DNA of 64,000 nucleotides from Tridacna crocea (GCA_943736015.1 OX031071.1:9148119-9212118); one strand, 5' to 3'. Counted from the first letter of the stretch, positions 11,301 to 22,400 are shown. Notes: generated from the sequence alone by a model not told the origin. Translations and numbers: made by a program.

Positions 11301-14300
11301 ATAAAACAGAAAAACTTACTGGAATGATCAACATCAGCCGACGTCCCTGCTTCATCCGTTATATTCAGGTTTGCTGATTCTTGTTTCCATTTTTCTGGGC
11401 TTCCAACTGAATCCCCGAGATCAAATCCAGAAATATTGAAATCTGTGTCTGGATCACTAAACTCTACTTTATATCCACTAGTTCCTGGCTCTGGACTTGT
11501 AGATTGAGTATTGAAGTCCTGATCAGTTCTAACATTAGTTTCATGTTGATTGTCTTCTCTATCATCCGTGGCCACTGTGCCTACATTATCCTCATAGAAT
11601 TCACCTTCAGCACTTGTAGACTGTATTTCACGATTGCTGTCAACATTCACACGATCAAACTCTGTATCGATGGGTTCAATCTTTATTGTGCCCAACTTGT
11701 CACTACCGCCAGTGTTAGATGGACTTCCAACAATTCGGTCTGGCCTCACACGACTATATGGCCCCTTTCTCTTTCCTGACCGAGACATCAAAGCTTTCTG
11801 CGTTGGTTTAACATTACGACCATATTGCTCTGACATCATCGCTGCACTGGATAGCGAACTGTTTCCTGTTGGTTTGGACAGGTCTGCCCTTGGACTCTCT
11901 CTTCGTTGCTCTTTTGCATGGTGTTCTAAAACAAAAACAAGTGTACCAGCCTTGAAGAAGTTTATTTAGTACTGGTGTACAAAGCCTACGGCTCATGATA
12001 CCATACAATACGACTGGATTTGTCCATAGAAGAATTAGAAAACAATGAGGAAAAAAGAGAAAATGATGGGTTTTTTTACAAGCATCTTTCTCCACAATGT
12101 TTTCTAAGACTTCTCCCTCAGTGTTGTTAAAATTAATTTTTCCAAAGAGTTGAGCCAAACATTTATTATGAAATCCTATAACAAAATTGTCTGAGGCGTG
12201 TGAGAACATCTCCATTACGCATTACACCAAGAAAGTCCTCATATAATTGTGGATCCATAATATACAATTAATTTAACCCTTTACCACACAATGCAGACTT
12301 TTGACGACCCTTAGGGAAAAGAAAACAATCTGGGAAAAGGAGAAAATGCTGGTAACCAGCATTTTATCCTTTTCCCGCAAAGTTTTTTACTCGGTAAAAG
12401 GAAAGTTTATCATTTGAGCAACACTGATATTGTTGTCTGCAAATGCTTTGAATTGGGATGAGTTTACCATGTGGTAAAGAGTTAAAAATCAGCTCAATCT
12501 AAAGGTAGACCAGTTCTTGGGCAATACCAGTCATCCTGTAAGATCTGTGCAGGCTGACCTGAATTATTTTCATGTAGATTCATTAACCCACCTTTTCACA
12601 GAACAATACTTAAGCACTTTCAGTGTGGTTGAAACTTAAACTTTATGGTTTCAAAGAGAGATGATAATTGGCAGGTGGAAATGACTTAACTCCCTACCAA
12701 ACAAGAACATTTTAGACTGTGCCATTTAACAGCACTTTCTCTTTTTTCCCTCAGTATTTTCAAAAGGTTTCTTATTCTGAACTTTTAGGGAAGGGGACTG
12801 TCAGTAAAGCAGTAAGTCAACATAGTCATGAATTTTCCAAGCTTACCTTTTAGACAGAATCCAAGAAACTGAGATTTGATTTCTTCATTGCCACTGATAA
12901 ATGACTTTCCAGAAACCGAACCCAAATGACTCAATGTCCCGTCAGAGATGCTTGCTGTAAGAATGATTGATTCTTCATCTGTTTCTGATGACAGCTGCTC
13001 AACCTGAAATCGATTATATTATGTTTCATGTGTCTATTTTTAGAAATGTTATGGGTAAAGAAATGCTGTAATTTACACTGTATGGAAACTCTGTACGGGA
13101 AATTTCTTCGGTGAATTCAAGATGGCGGACACGTGTTATTGACAAAGTAAGTGTCGTTTAATTTTGGTCCAAACTTGTTTCAAATTGCATCCCCTACAAC
13201 GAGTAAGGTACCAATCTAAAGAGCTTTGACTGCCAAATCAAGCGATATTAGCTTATGAGAAAACGGGAGTGCCTCTTGTCTGTAATCCCGCGCTAAACAT
13301 GATGTTTTGGTGAAGTTGAAAAACTAAGCGGTAGATCGGAAGAAAACTGGCTTTATTTCATCGAATAGAAAGCTAATGATAGAAGAATGTACCTCGATCG
13401 GTGGGGAAATGTCAAATTCTTACAACTGTACCAAAATACTTTGCTTATATTTACTGATTTAGCTGTTATAAAGTTTTGAAATTTTGCATGGTGTACTCTT
13501 CGGTGCAAACCGAAACTAAACTACTGTACGGTTGGGTGATCGGAATTTCTGTACGCTTCGGTAACAAATATATAGTCAAAAATCTGTACGCTTCGGTGAA
13601 AATGATTGAAGGAGAAACATGCTACAACAGTCTACTGCACAGCGAGAATTCCTTATACAAGTACATGAAAGCTAGTTGTGTCATTTACTCTATATCTTGT
13701 TTATTATGTTAAAACTGTATAATGCCTAAAAAATGAGTCACGCCAGGGTTTCCTGGCTTTGTAAGGATTTGATAGAGAATTCTTTGTTATTCCTATTTTC
13801 TAAAGGAAAGGTACGAGTCATTTTAAAATACTGTTTAAAATTAGTGTGAAAACTACAATGTATCAACGTATTCAGATGACCTCGATCAAGACCTTTTATT
13901 CGGGTATACTAAATACCGGAGTGTAACTAAGTAAAAATATGTTATTAACAGAGTGTAACAAACAATTTTTAAGTTCCATGTATATGATTCTATAGTAGAA
14001 CACTGAAAACAGAAGAAGAAAAAAATTACTAAAGTAGTTCCTCATCCATGTAACTGAAACATAAGAGTGGGAGTTTATAAATTAAAAGCTTTAAAATGAA
14101 AGCTACGGAATAAAGACAATGTCCCTTGGAAATGCTTACAAAATAAACAAGATATAAAGGGGACAAAACTCAGAAAATGATGTAACGAAGACAGAGTTGC
14201 CTGGGTGTGTTGTATATCATCCAGAGTTTCTAGTCAAAGGATTTGATACTTTGAAAATTAAGGTCGAAATTAATGGGTTGTTTTTCCCTAAATGAAAAGA

Positions 14301-16198
14301 GAGCCATGGTTCTTCTAGGCTGAATTTCTCATTTCTATCAATGTATGAAAATTGATGGTTTCAATTAATGAAAAAAACGCATAATTTATGCTAAAGCTAA
14401 ACTCTTAAATGTGAATTTAGCAACAGGCATACGATTATCCTTTTTAAAAGGTCTCTTAAGGTATAAAGAATAACAAATGATCACTAGGCGATATCAATGT
14501 AAATTAAAAAAGAGCTATAGCTACGAGGCAGTGCACAAAGGAGTTTTGTATTGCATTTTTCACTGCCGGTTCTTAGTGTTTGAAAAGTCAAGCCAAAGCT
14601 CAGAGATGTGTCATTGTTTGATTCGGGCTTTATATGACTTTCCAACTGGTTCTGGTCAGATCAACACAAAGTTTGCTCTGAAAGTGCTTCATGTGTTCAC
14701 CAGCACTGAGCTTGGGCTCTACAAATGCGTCGCCAACAGACATACAAACATAACCAGTGTTCTTTGTGGAATTCTAACCAACACAATCCATAAAAAGTTA
14801 CTAAAAATCTACATTACCTACAGCGCCACAGACGACCCCTGATCAATAAATGATGATAGAGGAGGTACGGTTCTATATTTCACTTTTCACATAATGCGTC
14901 TTTGCAGTTTATACTTTGGATGGCTTCTACATTTTTGGTGTCAGACCAAGACTAAAATCTTAAGTTTATTGTTTTTATTTTAAGGCCTATATATATATAT
15001 GTATACAAGATACTTCTGTTTATGTTGCTCAGCACTTCTCAATAACGAGCCATTTTAGTGTACGAAGTTGCAGATTTATACATCACGTTTCTTTGAGTTC
15101 AAAATAAAAACATCAAGTAAATGACCCATGTAGGTTGTTCGTACATTTCTTTTTTTCCTCCCTTAATTGTTTTCACTGAAGCGTACAGATTTTTGACTTC
15201 ATATTTGTTACCGAAGCGTACAGAAATTCCGATCACCCAACCGTACAGTAGTTTAGTTTCGGTTTGCACCGAAGAGTACACCATGCAAAATTTCAAAACT
15301 TTATAACAGCTAAATCAGTAAATATAAGCAAAGTATTTTGGTACAGTTGTAAGAATTTGACATTTCCCCACCGATCGCGTTACATTCTTTTACCATTAGC
15401 TTTCTATTCGATGAAATAAAGCCAGTTTTCTTCCCATCTCCCGCTTAGTTTTTCAACTTCATCAAAACATCATGTTCAGCGTGGGATTACGGACAAGAGG
15501 CACTCCTGTTTTCTCATAAGCTACTATCGCTTGATTTTTCAATCAAAGCTCTTTAGATTGGTACCTTACTCATTATAGGGGATGCAATTTGAAACAAGTT
15601 TGGACCAAAATTAAACGACACTTACTTTGTCAATAACACGTGTCCGCCATCTTGAATTCACCGAAGAAATTTCCCGTACAGAGTTTCCATACAGTGATTT
15701 AAGCTGGGTGGAACTATTTCCCCATCACAGTGAATATATTCCTCCTGCAGAAATTCTGGAACCATTTTTTGTTCTACTTGAGATCACCAGTTTTAAAAGT
15801 GGCATTCCTTGACAAAATAATCAGAGGAAAAATATAATTTATTTCCTCAGCTTGTGGTTAATATGGGGAAATATTTGCCAAAAAGGGAAAGGTATGTGAA
15901 AATGAGTGCTGTAAGGCAGGAATTATTTTCACAAACCTTTCCCTTTTGAAAGGTCTGTTACCAAAGGTCTGTTTTCTCTGTTTCCCTTTGAAAAGTCCAT
16001 TACCAAAGATCTGTTTTCTCCTTTTCCCACAACATTTTCAAAAGGCCTCTTTCTCAGGGTCATCAAAAGTTGTCATTGTGTAGTAAAGAGTTAAAAGAAA
16101 ACATAATTTACCAAGTGTTGTATCTGACTTTTCAGTACAGCCTTCAAGATAGCTTTGTAGCCTGGAATATCCCTGAAGGATTCCAGATCTGTATCCAT
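5078..16198 (-). CDS. Four-exon gene, 362-aa basic-tailed protein of unknown function (whole span)
   Basis: Joined CDS: 16198-16112, 13003-12847, 11925-11320, 5316-5078 (1089 nt, 362 codons plus stop). Introns are GT/AG, with phases 0, 1 and 1, and every junction keeps the frame. The ATG is the first in-frame Met after a TGA 36 nt upstream and has A at -3. Residues 1-81 form a compact module (begins MDTDLESFRDIPGYKAIL, ends near LGFCLKEHHAKEQ). Residues ~82-283 are low-complexity, acidic and Ser/Thr-rich, with basic patches and a sumoylation-like IKIEP. The last 79 residues are extremely K/R-rich (SNAERQRRYRIRRDADEKRR, then KIKSVKDMS). From memory, similar AERQRxYRxRRD segments recur in predicted invertebrate proteins; I assign no function. 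A nuclear, nucleic-acid-binding role is inference from composition. Exon 4 is tied to exon 3 only by phase and strand across a 6-kb intron, so an unseen exon or alternative 3' end is possible. Confidence 0.72.
5380..5560. repeat. Family E fragment
   Basis: Degenerate version of the family E phrases: aaataaatagaggatatttg, a gtgaaagaaagaaattta arm, a gtaatattttcac arm, and a ttttcactggttgtaaccat / gataacctactggaaagc end. Confidence 0.5.
5571..5742. repeat. Dispersed duplicate, copy 2 (partner 2718-2893)
   Basis: Near-identical to 2718-2893. It lies in intron 3 of the four-exon gene. Confidence 0.7.
5940..6015. repeat. Family A MITE half copy
   Basis: Only one hairpin arm remains (gaaaatattgtgggaaaagg, then gaaatgctgg). 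Confidence 0.4.
6152..6368. mobile_element. Hairpin MITE, family A
   Basis: Left part aaaattttagacttgtccaa, core gctggttaccagc, right end ggtaatgggttaa. Confidence 0.8.
6412..7000. repeat. Minisatellite, ~38-bp unit
   Basis: About 15 units of the form tttttgatataccacgg/cagatatttatagca. Variants alternate agcacaa and agaagaa ends. AT-rich and non-coding. Confidence 0.8.
7358..7587. mobile_element. Hairpin MITE, family A (diverged)
   Basis: Runs from gaccctttacctcacaat through a gctgctcaccagc core to tgtggtacaggattga, where it abuts the next copy. Confidence 0.65.
7584..7799. mobile_element. Hairpin MITE, family A
   Basis: Starts tgaccctttaccaagcaatc; the core loop is shortened (ggagaaaggcattttctcc); ends ttggtaatgagttaa. 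Confidence 0.75.
7806..9357. mobile_element. Element bounded by atgccccc / gggggcat with internal ~157-bp satellite
   Basis: The left boundary contains tatgcccccc and the right boundary ggggggcata. Inside are about eight tandem units (period 151-159 bp) starting near 8038 with the anchor aaaatcaacaaaggg(c), followed by a gacggacggaccgacggacc run. The reading frames across the units are products of the tandem array. The layout resembles the bivalve pearl/CvA elements with satellite cores (memory); the class is uncertain. Confidence 0.7.
9690..10095. repeat. Diverged MITE interrupted by a two-unit ~107-bp tandem repeat
   Basis: 9690-9805 and 10026-10092 resemble hairpin and right-hand MITE parts. 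Between them, 9810-9917 and 9918-10024 are two units, each with ctcattagtaaata / ctcatcggtaaata, a tggccaatct block and aagagtttggggc. Confidence 0.5.
10215..10380. repeat. Family N MITE, diverged
   Basis: Shares gctctgtgaaaagggggc and catctgcaaaaa with the better copies at 32.6 kb and 56 kb. Confidence 0.5.
10378..10606. mobile_element. Hairpin MITE, family A
   Basis: TTAACCCTTTACCACA start, core gctggttaccagc, right end tggtaaaggaataaa. Confidence 0.78.
10610..10990. repeat. Mollusc repeat fragments incl. gctcaggtgagctaa tail
   Basis: A short duplicated gtggtccataataat, the tail phrase ctttgtgctcaggtgagcta, and two weakly similar ~130-bp units (gacagagata...; caaagtttgaaataaatat / cagagttcaaagtacatat). 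Confidence 0.45.
11047..11300. mobile_element. CpG-type hairpin MITE, family C
   Basis: Ends tatggctcgtaacacac and gcgtgccatatta. Near-ends read aggggcattcagacatttgc and its complement, with internal gtgtcgtctcagat...cctgcgcaggctaatccga arms. Lies just inside intron 3. Confidence 0.75.
11320..11925 (-). CDS. Exon 3 (large acidic exon) of the four-exon gene
   Basis: 606 nt, open throughout, from acceptor ttgtttttgttttag|AACACC to donor TTCCA|gtaagt. It encodes 201 whole codons, HHAKEQRRESPRADLSK at the start and AGTSADVDHS at the end. It is rich in D, E, S and T, with one basic stretch (RSGKRKGPYSRVRPDR) and an IKIEP motif that fits a sumoylation consensus. Codon use is varied and the sequence shares nothing with the repeats around it, unlike the neighbouring introns. 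A CpG-rich MITE lies 20 bp beyond the donor. Confidence 0.78.
12012..12145. repeat. Diverged family A MITE
   Basis: Retains one gaaaatgatggg hairpin arm and a caatgttttctaagacttct right arm. Confidence 0.45.
12273..12485. mobile_element. Hairpin MITE, family A
   Basis: TTAA at both ends, core gctggtaaccagc. Confidence 0.85.
12688..12815. repeat. Truncated family A MITE
   Basis: ttaactccctaccaaacaag start and a right arm; the hairpin centre is missing. Confidence 0.5.
12847..13003 (-). CDS. Exon 2 of the four-exon gene
   Basis: 157 nt between the acceptor atcgatttcag|GTTGAG and the donor CTAAAAG|gtaagc. Open in phase 0 throughout and leaving phase 1. It encodes VEQLSSETDEESIILTAS... to ...IKSQFLGFCLK. 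The split codon G+AA restores Glu at the junction with exon 3. The reading frame, the strong donor and acceptor, and the exact phase fit with both neighbours make this a confident exon. Repeat P begins within about 20 bp of the acceptor. Confidence 0.75.
13013..13075. repeat. Repeat P, left part (split by the CACTG element)
   Basis: atttcatgtgtctattttta and gttatgggtaaagaaatg match the uninterrupted P copy at 34208. The rest of this P copy resumes at 15697. Confidence 0.8.
13076..15696. mobile_element. 2621-bp CACTG-ended DNA transposon with ~540-bp TIRs
   Basis: The ends are exact inverted repeats starting CACTGTATGGAAACTCTG. Inverted similarity continues to about 13612 / 15160 and includes a mirrored 66-codon frame. 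The insertion is flanked by attta (13071-13075 and 15697-15701), a 5-bp duplication. The TIRs carry repeated ctgtacgcttcggt-type motifs, plausible transposase-binding sites, and an AAGATGGCGGAC (YY1-like) site near each end. The middle contains no recognisable transposase; a 121-codon frame at 14477-14842 has no known domain. It is non-autonomous. CACTG ends fit EnSpm/Chapaev-type or Transib-type superfamilies; a 5-bp duplication favours the last, but this is unsettled. Confidence 0.85.
15697..15960. repeat. Repeat P, right part
   Basis: Continues the P copy after the insertion: agctgggtggaactatttcc, cctcctgcagaaattctgga, and ttgtggttaatatggggaaa followed by an inverted arm. Confidence 0.8.
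15957..16094. repeat. Family A MITE, right half
   Basis: Arms gttttctccttttcccacaa, gcctctttctcagggtcatc, and TTAA end at 16091-16094. Confidence 0.6.
16112..16198 (-). CDS. Exon 1 (start exon) of the four-exon gene
   Basis: 29 codons from ATG at 16198-16196 to the donor CACTTG|gtaaat (GT at 16111-16110), phase 0. The first residues are MDTDLESFRDIPGYKAILKA. Just upstream on this strand is untranslated-looking sequence. A possible 3' splice site (ttttgcttcag, near 16313) may start this exon, which would put the promoter further upstream; I could not find the first non-coding exon. A half copy of the hairpin MITE lies immediately inside intron 1, ending at its TTAA at 16091-16094. Confidence 0.75.
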
Positions 16199-16522
16199 TT
16201 TAGATAAGTCTAGTTGATGTCTACTGATCTGTCAAGAAATCTGCTGACTCACTCTCGGTTGCGCCTAAAATCCGTATCTGTCCTTGTTGTTCAAATGCTC
16301 TGTTCTGTCTCTGAAGCAAAATCAATATTCATTATATACCAGTAAATTTCCCCGATCAAATACATGCGGTGAATCGGGTAAAAATACACACATGGCAGAA
16401 TAAAAATCTGCACCTAAACTTGGTGAAATACAGTTCCAAATACCGTATGCTGACATGTCTCGCGCACGGACTAAGCATGCATTGATTTGCGATTGGGTTG
16501 GTCAAAATGTTAGGCTGTAATA

Positions 16523-16752
16523 TTAACCCATTACCAAACGACAATATTTTAGACTGGTCCAAAGTGAAAGCATTTGCAGACAACAAAATAAAAGTGACTG
16601 AAAATTTGAAATTTGTTTTGTGAAGGTAAGAAAACATTGTGGGTAAAAGGAGAAATTGCTGGTTACCAGCATTTTCTCCTTTTCCCACAATGTTTTCTAA
16701 AGGCTTCTTTCTCAGGGGCGTCAAAAATAGGGATTGTGTGGTAATGGGTTAA
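16523..16752. mobile_element. Hairpin MITE, family A
   Basis: TTAA at both ends, near-consensus; core gctggttaccagc. Confidence 0.9.
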
Positions 16753-17100
16753 TCCCCCATTCATGAAAATAGAGTTACTACCATGATGTACCATCCACAC
16801 TGTAATCTTTTTTTGTTTGCCATTTTCCAATAAAATGTCAACAATTGCAAAATGTTGTCATTAAAAGTTAAAGGTATATAATAAAAGAAATATTATCTTG
16901 TAGTAACTTTCATGGTGCTTGTAATTACTTCTCGCAGCGTCAGAAAATGTTGACACTGCGCTCACCCTTTGGTCTAACACAATATCAAATTTTCTTACGC
17001 TGCTCAAGGAAAATACAAGCACCAGGAAAGTTACTACAGTACAAAATATTATTCAGTATATATCCTTGCTATGAGAAACTATCGAAAAATATACATATCT

Positions 17101-17240
17101 TTAACCCTTTACTGAGCAATCCCGAGATTTGATAACGACCCAAAGACAGTTCTAAGCCTTTTGAAAACACTATGGGCAAAGGAGAAAATGCTAGGAGGCA
17201 GCATTTTCTCTTTTCCCCACAATGTTTTCTACCATTCTAT
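17101..17240. mobile_element. Hairpin MITE, family A, right part missing
   Basis: TTAACCCTTTACTGAGCAAT start and the palindromic core; sequence diverges after tgttttctacc. Confidence 0.65.
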
Positions 17241-17288
17241 TTAATGACAAAATTCCACCATTCACTCTACACATTCTCACTATGTCAT

Positions 17289-17477
17289 AGCTCCAGATAT
17301 AGGGGGTGATTTTGATTTTAAAATTCGAAATATTAATTATTCTGCACCAAACTGTATGTTATTGGTTCTCATTAGAATGGTCTCAACGAGATGATTAGAA
17401 CAAGTACCCACAACATATGGTTTGAAAGAGAAATAACGGATTTAGAATACCATCACTCCTCCTTATCTGGAGCTCTG
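17289..17477. mobile_element. Palindromic ~190-bp MITE (copy 1; copy 2 near 48073)
   Basis: Inverted agctccagata ends; centre ctcattagaatggtctc / gagatgattagaacaag; right half acccacaaca...ttagaataccatcactcct. The same element lies in the intron of peptide gene 2. Confidence 0.7.
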
Positions 17478-17945
17478 TATGTGAATGGGAAGCCTGAGGG
17501 ATTGAGGCTGGATCTGTCTTAGAGTCCACTATACTATGAAGAAAAAGACAGGTTGGATGCCCTATAAAGAATCTAGAACATGTCATGCACCCACAGAGAA
17601 GAAGGCCACTGTATCTTCAGCTGGGAATAAGTGTAGTGGCAATAATGAGACGCTACAGTGATTTTCTTTGTATTAGAACATTTATTGGGCACCGTACCAT
17701 CTCGAGTCCATAATAGATTTTCCAGTAGCAAAGATAAAGAGCTATACTGCCATTCTGAGTCGTCAGTTTAATCTGTATTGCAATTATATTTAAGTAACTA
17801 ACATGACCAAAGACAAATTATTAAACCTGTTATTACCAAAAAGCTTGTACCTGTAGAAGTCATTTAAAACTTGTAGATCTCGGAAAAAACAGTGATGAAA
17901 TTTATCGTACATGGCAGCCATTTTGAGTGTTTTCGGGAATGTATA

Positions 17946-18175
17946 TAACCCTTTACCACACAATTCGAAATTTAACATCCATGTAAAAGAAGCCTTTTGA
18001 AAACATTGTGGGAAAAGAAGAAAATGCTAGAAACTATCATTTTCTCCTTTTCGCACAATGTTTTCTTCCCTTCCTAAAACAAATTTTAATTCTTTAGTCA
18101 CATTCATTTTTTTTTTTTGTCTGAAAATGCTTTCAGTTTGGACCAGTCTATAATTTTGTCATTTGGTAAAAAATA
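17946..18175. mobile_element. Hairpin MITE, family A
   Basis: aaccctttaccacacaattc start, core with a ctagaaactatc-type loop, right end tttggtaaaaaa. Confidence 0.75.
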
Positions 18176-18357
18176 CAAAAATAACATGAGAGTAACCCTC
18201 CAAACTGAAGGATTGTGTAAACTGCTTTGTTTCTAATCCAAGGTTACTTTACTTGACAATTCTATCTAACTCATGCAGTAAAGTCACAATAGCATGGCCA
18301 AGTCGGGTTTTTTTTTGCAATTTGTTTGTCATAAATCTGTTTAACTTTTGGCCCAGT

Positions 18358-19351
18358 CAGTGTTCCCAATCATGCAAAATTGTGCGTGAAACACTTATAA
18401 ATGAAATAAAACACGTACAAAATTACAAACCTGCACGTGAAATCACGCACAAAAAATACAGAAAAAGATCGAACATAAAAATGAAAAAAAGTGCTTGCAT
18501 AGAACGGCTCACGTAAGAGCCATTTTCAGACGAAGTAAATCTAACATCAGAAAAATTTTGGATTTCCAGCTTTCTATTTTTAGAACATTTACATGGTTGG
18601 CGTACTCGGTCTTTATTATTGCGACCTATAATTTGCAGACTGGGAATCGTTTGTTTCCAAAAAGAATCCGTAATTCAGCTTTCCCCTGTTTAACACAGTC
18701 TATGAAAAAGCGTTTTATCGTTGACGTCAACGACTTTCGTCTGTACACATAAACCTACATTGGCAATAGCTCAAAAATGTACTTTCGGGTTTCGGAATTC
18801 GGGTCCCGTAAGCAATCAAGGCACACGAGTTGTAGAAATATTCAACATTGAGAAAACAGACTTCATATCAGTGTTCAAACTAACGCAAATTAGATCTTAT
18901 TCTACTGTTTCAATCACTTTACAGAATTGAAATTCTTTAACTGTCAGTTACATTTAAAAATGGACATTGACAGAGTAGATCTGCGTGGTTGTTCGGCATC
19001 TGAATGAGAATGAGACATTAACCCATTACCACATAATCCCTACATTTGACACCCCTGAGAAAGAAGCCTTTAGAAAACACTATGGGAAAAGGAGAAAATG
19101 CTGGTAACCAGCATTTTCTCCTTTTCCCACAGTGTTTTCTACCCTTCCCAGAACATATTCCTAATCTTTAGTCACCTTTATTTTGTCGTCTGCAAGTGCT
19201 TTCTAAAATTTTCTTGTGTGGTAAAGAGATCTAGAGTTGTGGGCATACAAGTTTTTTTCTGAATTTGTACCCCCATTTTCTTTCTTATACCCCCATTTTT
19301 CAATTGTAAGGGGTACAAAACTCCCAAATAAAATTTGCATTGGGAACACTG
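18358..19351. mobile_element. hAT-like element with CAGTGTTCCCAAT ends
   Basis: Left CAGTGTTCCCAATcatgcaaaa and right complement cagtgttcccaatgcaaa. CCAGT directly flanks both sides (18353-18357 and 19352-19356), a 5-bp duplication as in hAT5-type elements. A family A MITE is nested inside. Interior frames (e.g. 18253-18516) show no transposase signature. Confidence 0.6.
19018..19232. mobile_element. Hairpin MITE, family A (nested in the hAT-like element)
   Basis: TTAACCCATTACCACATAAT start, core gctggtaaccagc, end tgtggtaaagag. Confidence 0.85.
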
Positions 19352-19490
19352 CCAGTTTTACTGTATCATGATTATCTTGTAGCACCTGAGGACATGATTT
19401 CAAGATTTACATAAAAATTTGCAGAACAAAGATGCGAAAATTTGGTTTTACAAAGAAGATTGTCAACGCTCGGAATAAGCTGCCCAGAGA

Positions 19491-22400
19491 GGTTCCGGGA
19501 CGTTTCGCCCCAAAACCATTTCCTCCCCTAGTCGTTTCGCCCCGAAGACGTTTCCCCCCAGGTCGTTTCCCCCCTGGTCGTTTCGCCCCCACTGGTCATT
19601 TCGCCCCCCTGGTTGTTTTCCCCCTAGTCGTTTCGCCCCCTGTTCAAGAAAAGCTGAATTGCACCTTAGAACTTTTATAAATTTTAATAGCAAGACAATA
19701 TTAAGAAACACAATATGCATTTTTTGGTTTAGCATTTGCATAATTTGGACAATGAGACCCTTATCAAAAATTTAATTCTTATTCGTGTGGTAAAAGGGTA
19801 AAAATTGTTACATTAAAAAGAAAGCAAAAAGCTTCTATTAATTGAAGCATCATCACCCTAGCTTTACAACGGCCAATTTTTCGGTTACTGACAGAAAAAA
19901 AAGGAAGTATCAAGAGTTGCTCAAATTGTGATGTAATTTAATTTTTTTCCACATTGTTTCAAATTGCTTTCTTTCAAGTACCAGGCTATCAACGGTTATT
20001 GCATTTTACCAAAACACCTCCCCTTTTTGTGTTATTTGTACATGGAAATAACAAAGAGTAAAACAAGAGCCATAGTAGATGGATTGTGCTCCCCGAACAA
20101 GGTCTCTGTTTAGGAAAGTGAAAGCTGTCGGTAAATAGTTGGTCACAGGAGAGGAGGGTAGGGGTGAAACAGGCTACTTGTGTTCGGTCCCGTCTGCCAA
20201 ACAGCATTTGCCAATTTTCAATTTACTAAGGGCAATAAGGGCAACAACTTACCATACATTAAGCACCCTTTTCCAGTGGCCGCATGGTTTGACATAGATT
20301 AAAAAAAGGGGGGCACATGTTGAAACTTTTCATAAACAATATGAATGCGAAGATTCATGGAATTTTGACGAAAACTGACTGAGTTATTAGTAGAAATAGG
20401 AATTTTTTTTACAAGACACCCCCTTTTTCCATGACACAGCGTCAAATTGGAAAACCGAGAAAAATACATCGGCGCAAGATCCTTCATATATGAAGTTTCA
20501 TCTAATTTAGTCCAGGGGTTGTGGAGAAATGGCTTCGGACGAATGGAGAGACGAACAGAACGACGCAATCTGGATTGAAGTTCACAACTTTTCTGTATAA
20601 TATCAACCCTTTTTACGATGAACCTCGGAAATATAAATGATAAATCAAGACAGTGAAATCTCTTTACACATTTGTATTTCTACATAAAGATATATAAACG
20701 CATCTATACCTTTTGATAAAAATTGGTGCAGACAATATTGAAAGTAATGCACAATGTGACAAAGGATTACGTAATCAATTAAGCGACTTCACAGTAGCAA
20801 AGTCAAATTGACAAAGATTGCATAATACGTAATTAACGAGTTGATAATCAGTGGCCTAATAGGATTATGACGGCACGTGGTAGCCTTTTGACCAACAACA
20901 CGGTGGACTCTTTCAAGCAGAAAACAATTTTGGGTGTCATTAATCTTTTAAAAGATATATACCTAGAAGGTGAAAGAGAGGTAAAGGCCGAGATTAGGTC
21001 GGCGTCATGTGGTACATCATCTTTGTCTGCTATACGTAGGTGATCAGCATCGTGACAAAAGGAGATACAGTTCTAAATCATTCTTTTCCCTATTTTTTTT
21101 TTTTGTTCTGATTTTTAACCTTAATCTAGAATTGGCTTTTTTATATATACATATATATATAAACTATTGACGGACATTCACGTTTCCTTTGGAAATGATG
21201 ATTCTATTACATACATGTAACTCTTCAATGGCAGTTATATCAGTATATATATTCAGTCTAGTTTTTTCTCGTCATGATTTTTCATTTTACTTTTTGGGTA
21301 AAAAAAAATCTAGCAGATATAATTAAAGAAGTTTAATTTTGCATATAAAACATGCGTTTTCACACCCCAGCATCAGTCACATTCATTGCGCAAAAAACAT
21401 TGCGTGAGTAATAACTCAACCAAATAAACAAGGTGATCAACGGTATCAATGAAAAACCTTAATACTTCAGTTTATTGTATCAAAAGACTATCAAGGACAC
21501 TTACATCAGTAAACATGTAGAGCGGTATCGGGTATATTCGGACAGCTAAGGATTTCTTTTCATAACAATTTTAATTATGCGCGAAACGGGTTTAACTATG
21601 AAAATTCAGAAAACACTACTGTATCCCGTCCTTTATTTTGGGAACTCGGCATTAGCATAACTAAAATGGATGTAATATAAGCTAGCTAAAATGTGAACCT
21701 ACGGAGTTAGTTTTCGGACACGTCTGGAATTTTCGTACAGGATGGAGGGTATATTCGGACACCTTCTACTAGTATTTAAAAAAAAAATAACTCTTAAAGG
21801 GCCTAACCTCCAGATTTAAGGTCACATTTCAAAAAAAATCATGCCTAGTTCATTAATTATAGAGGTGAATGGAAGCATATTGGCATATTTCTGGCTATGT
21901 CTAATGTGGATACTGTCTGCAACAAAATACTTTCACTTACGGTTTTGCGTCGCCATTTTATTCCACTACGCAACGGGGTAGACTTTTCACTAACAGCTAC
22001 TTCTTTATTTCTGAGCCACTCTTGTGATCTTTTTTTACCTCAGAAATACGTCAATATCCATATGAATCGGTATTGGTTGGAAAAACGAAGGACAGTCACG
22101 ATTTTTGCATAATAAATATGCAACATGATTCCTGGTTCGAAAATACCCGACTCCACCAAAATTATGTCGGGTGTTTTCGCACCACTCAGAAAGCAGAATC
22201 GAGTGTAGCTAGAAGAATGCAGACGCTCTGTAAATGTTCTAGGCATGTTTGTTTCTGTAAATATGACTTAGGAATGGTAAAGGGCTGCTTTTTGTTGACT
22301 TATATTGTTAAGAGGTAATCATATTTTTTTAGCGATGTACTTAAAAAAAAAATACTGTACAGTATCTTCATATTATTTTGCAAAATTGTTGTTATTACAT

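Noticed and set aside
14477-14842. 121-codon frame in the middle of the CACTG element
   Set aside because: No transposase motif or recognisable domain, and no splice context; too short for an autonomous element.
13476-15296. Two similar 66/65-codon frames facing each other (MKFCMVYSSVQTETKLLYGW)
   Set aside because: They are the same sequence in the two TIRs of the CACTG element, so the similarity comes from the inverted repeats, not from selection on protein.
19498-19641. Regular short repeats resembling a CRISPR or minisatellite
   Set aside because: Units are contiguous with no unique spacers and have an inverted partner array at 22765; they are element ends in a eukaryotic genome.
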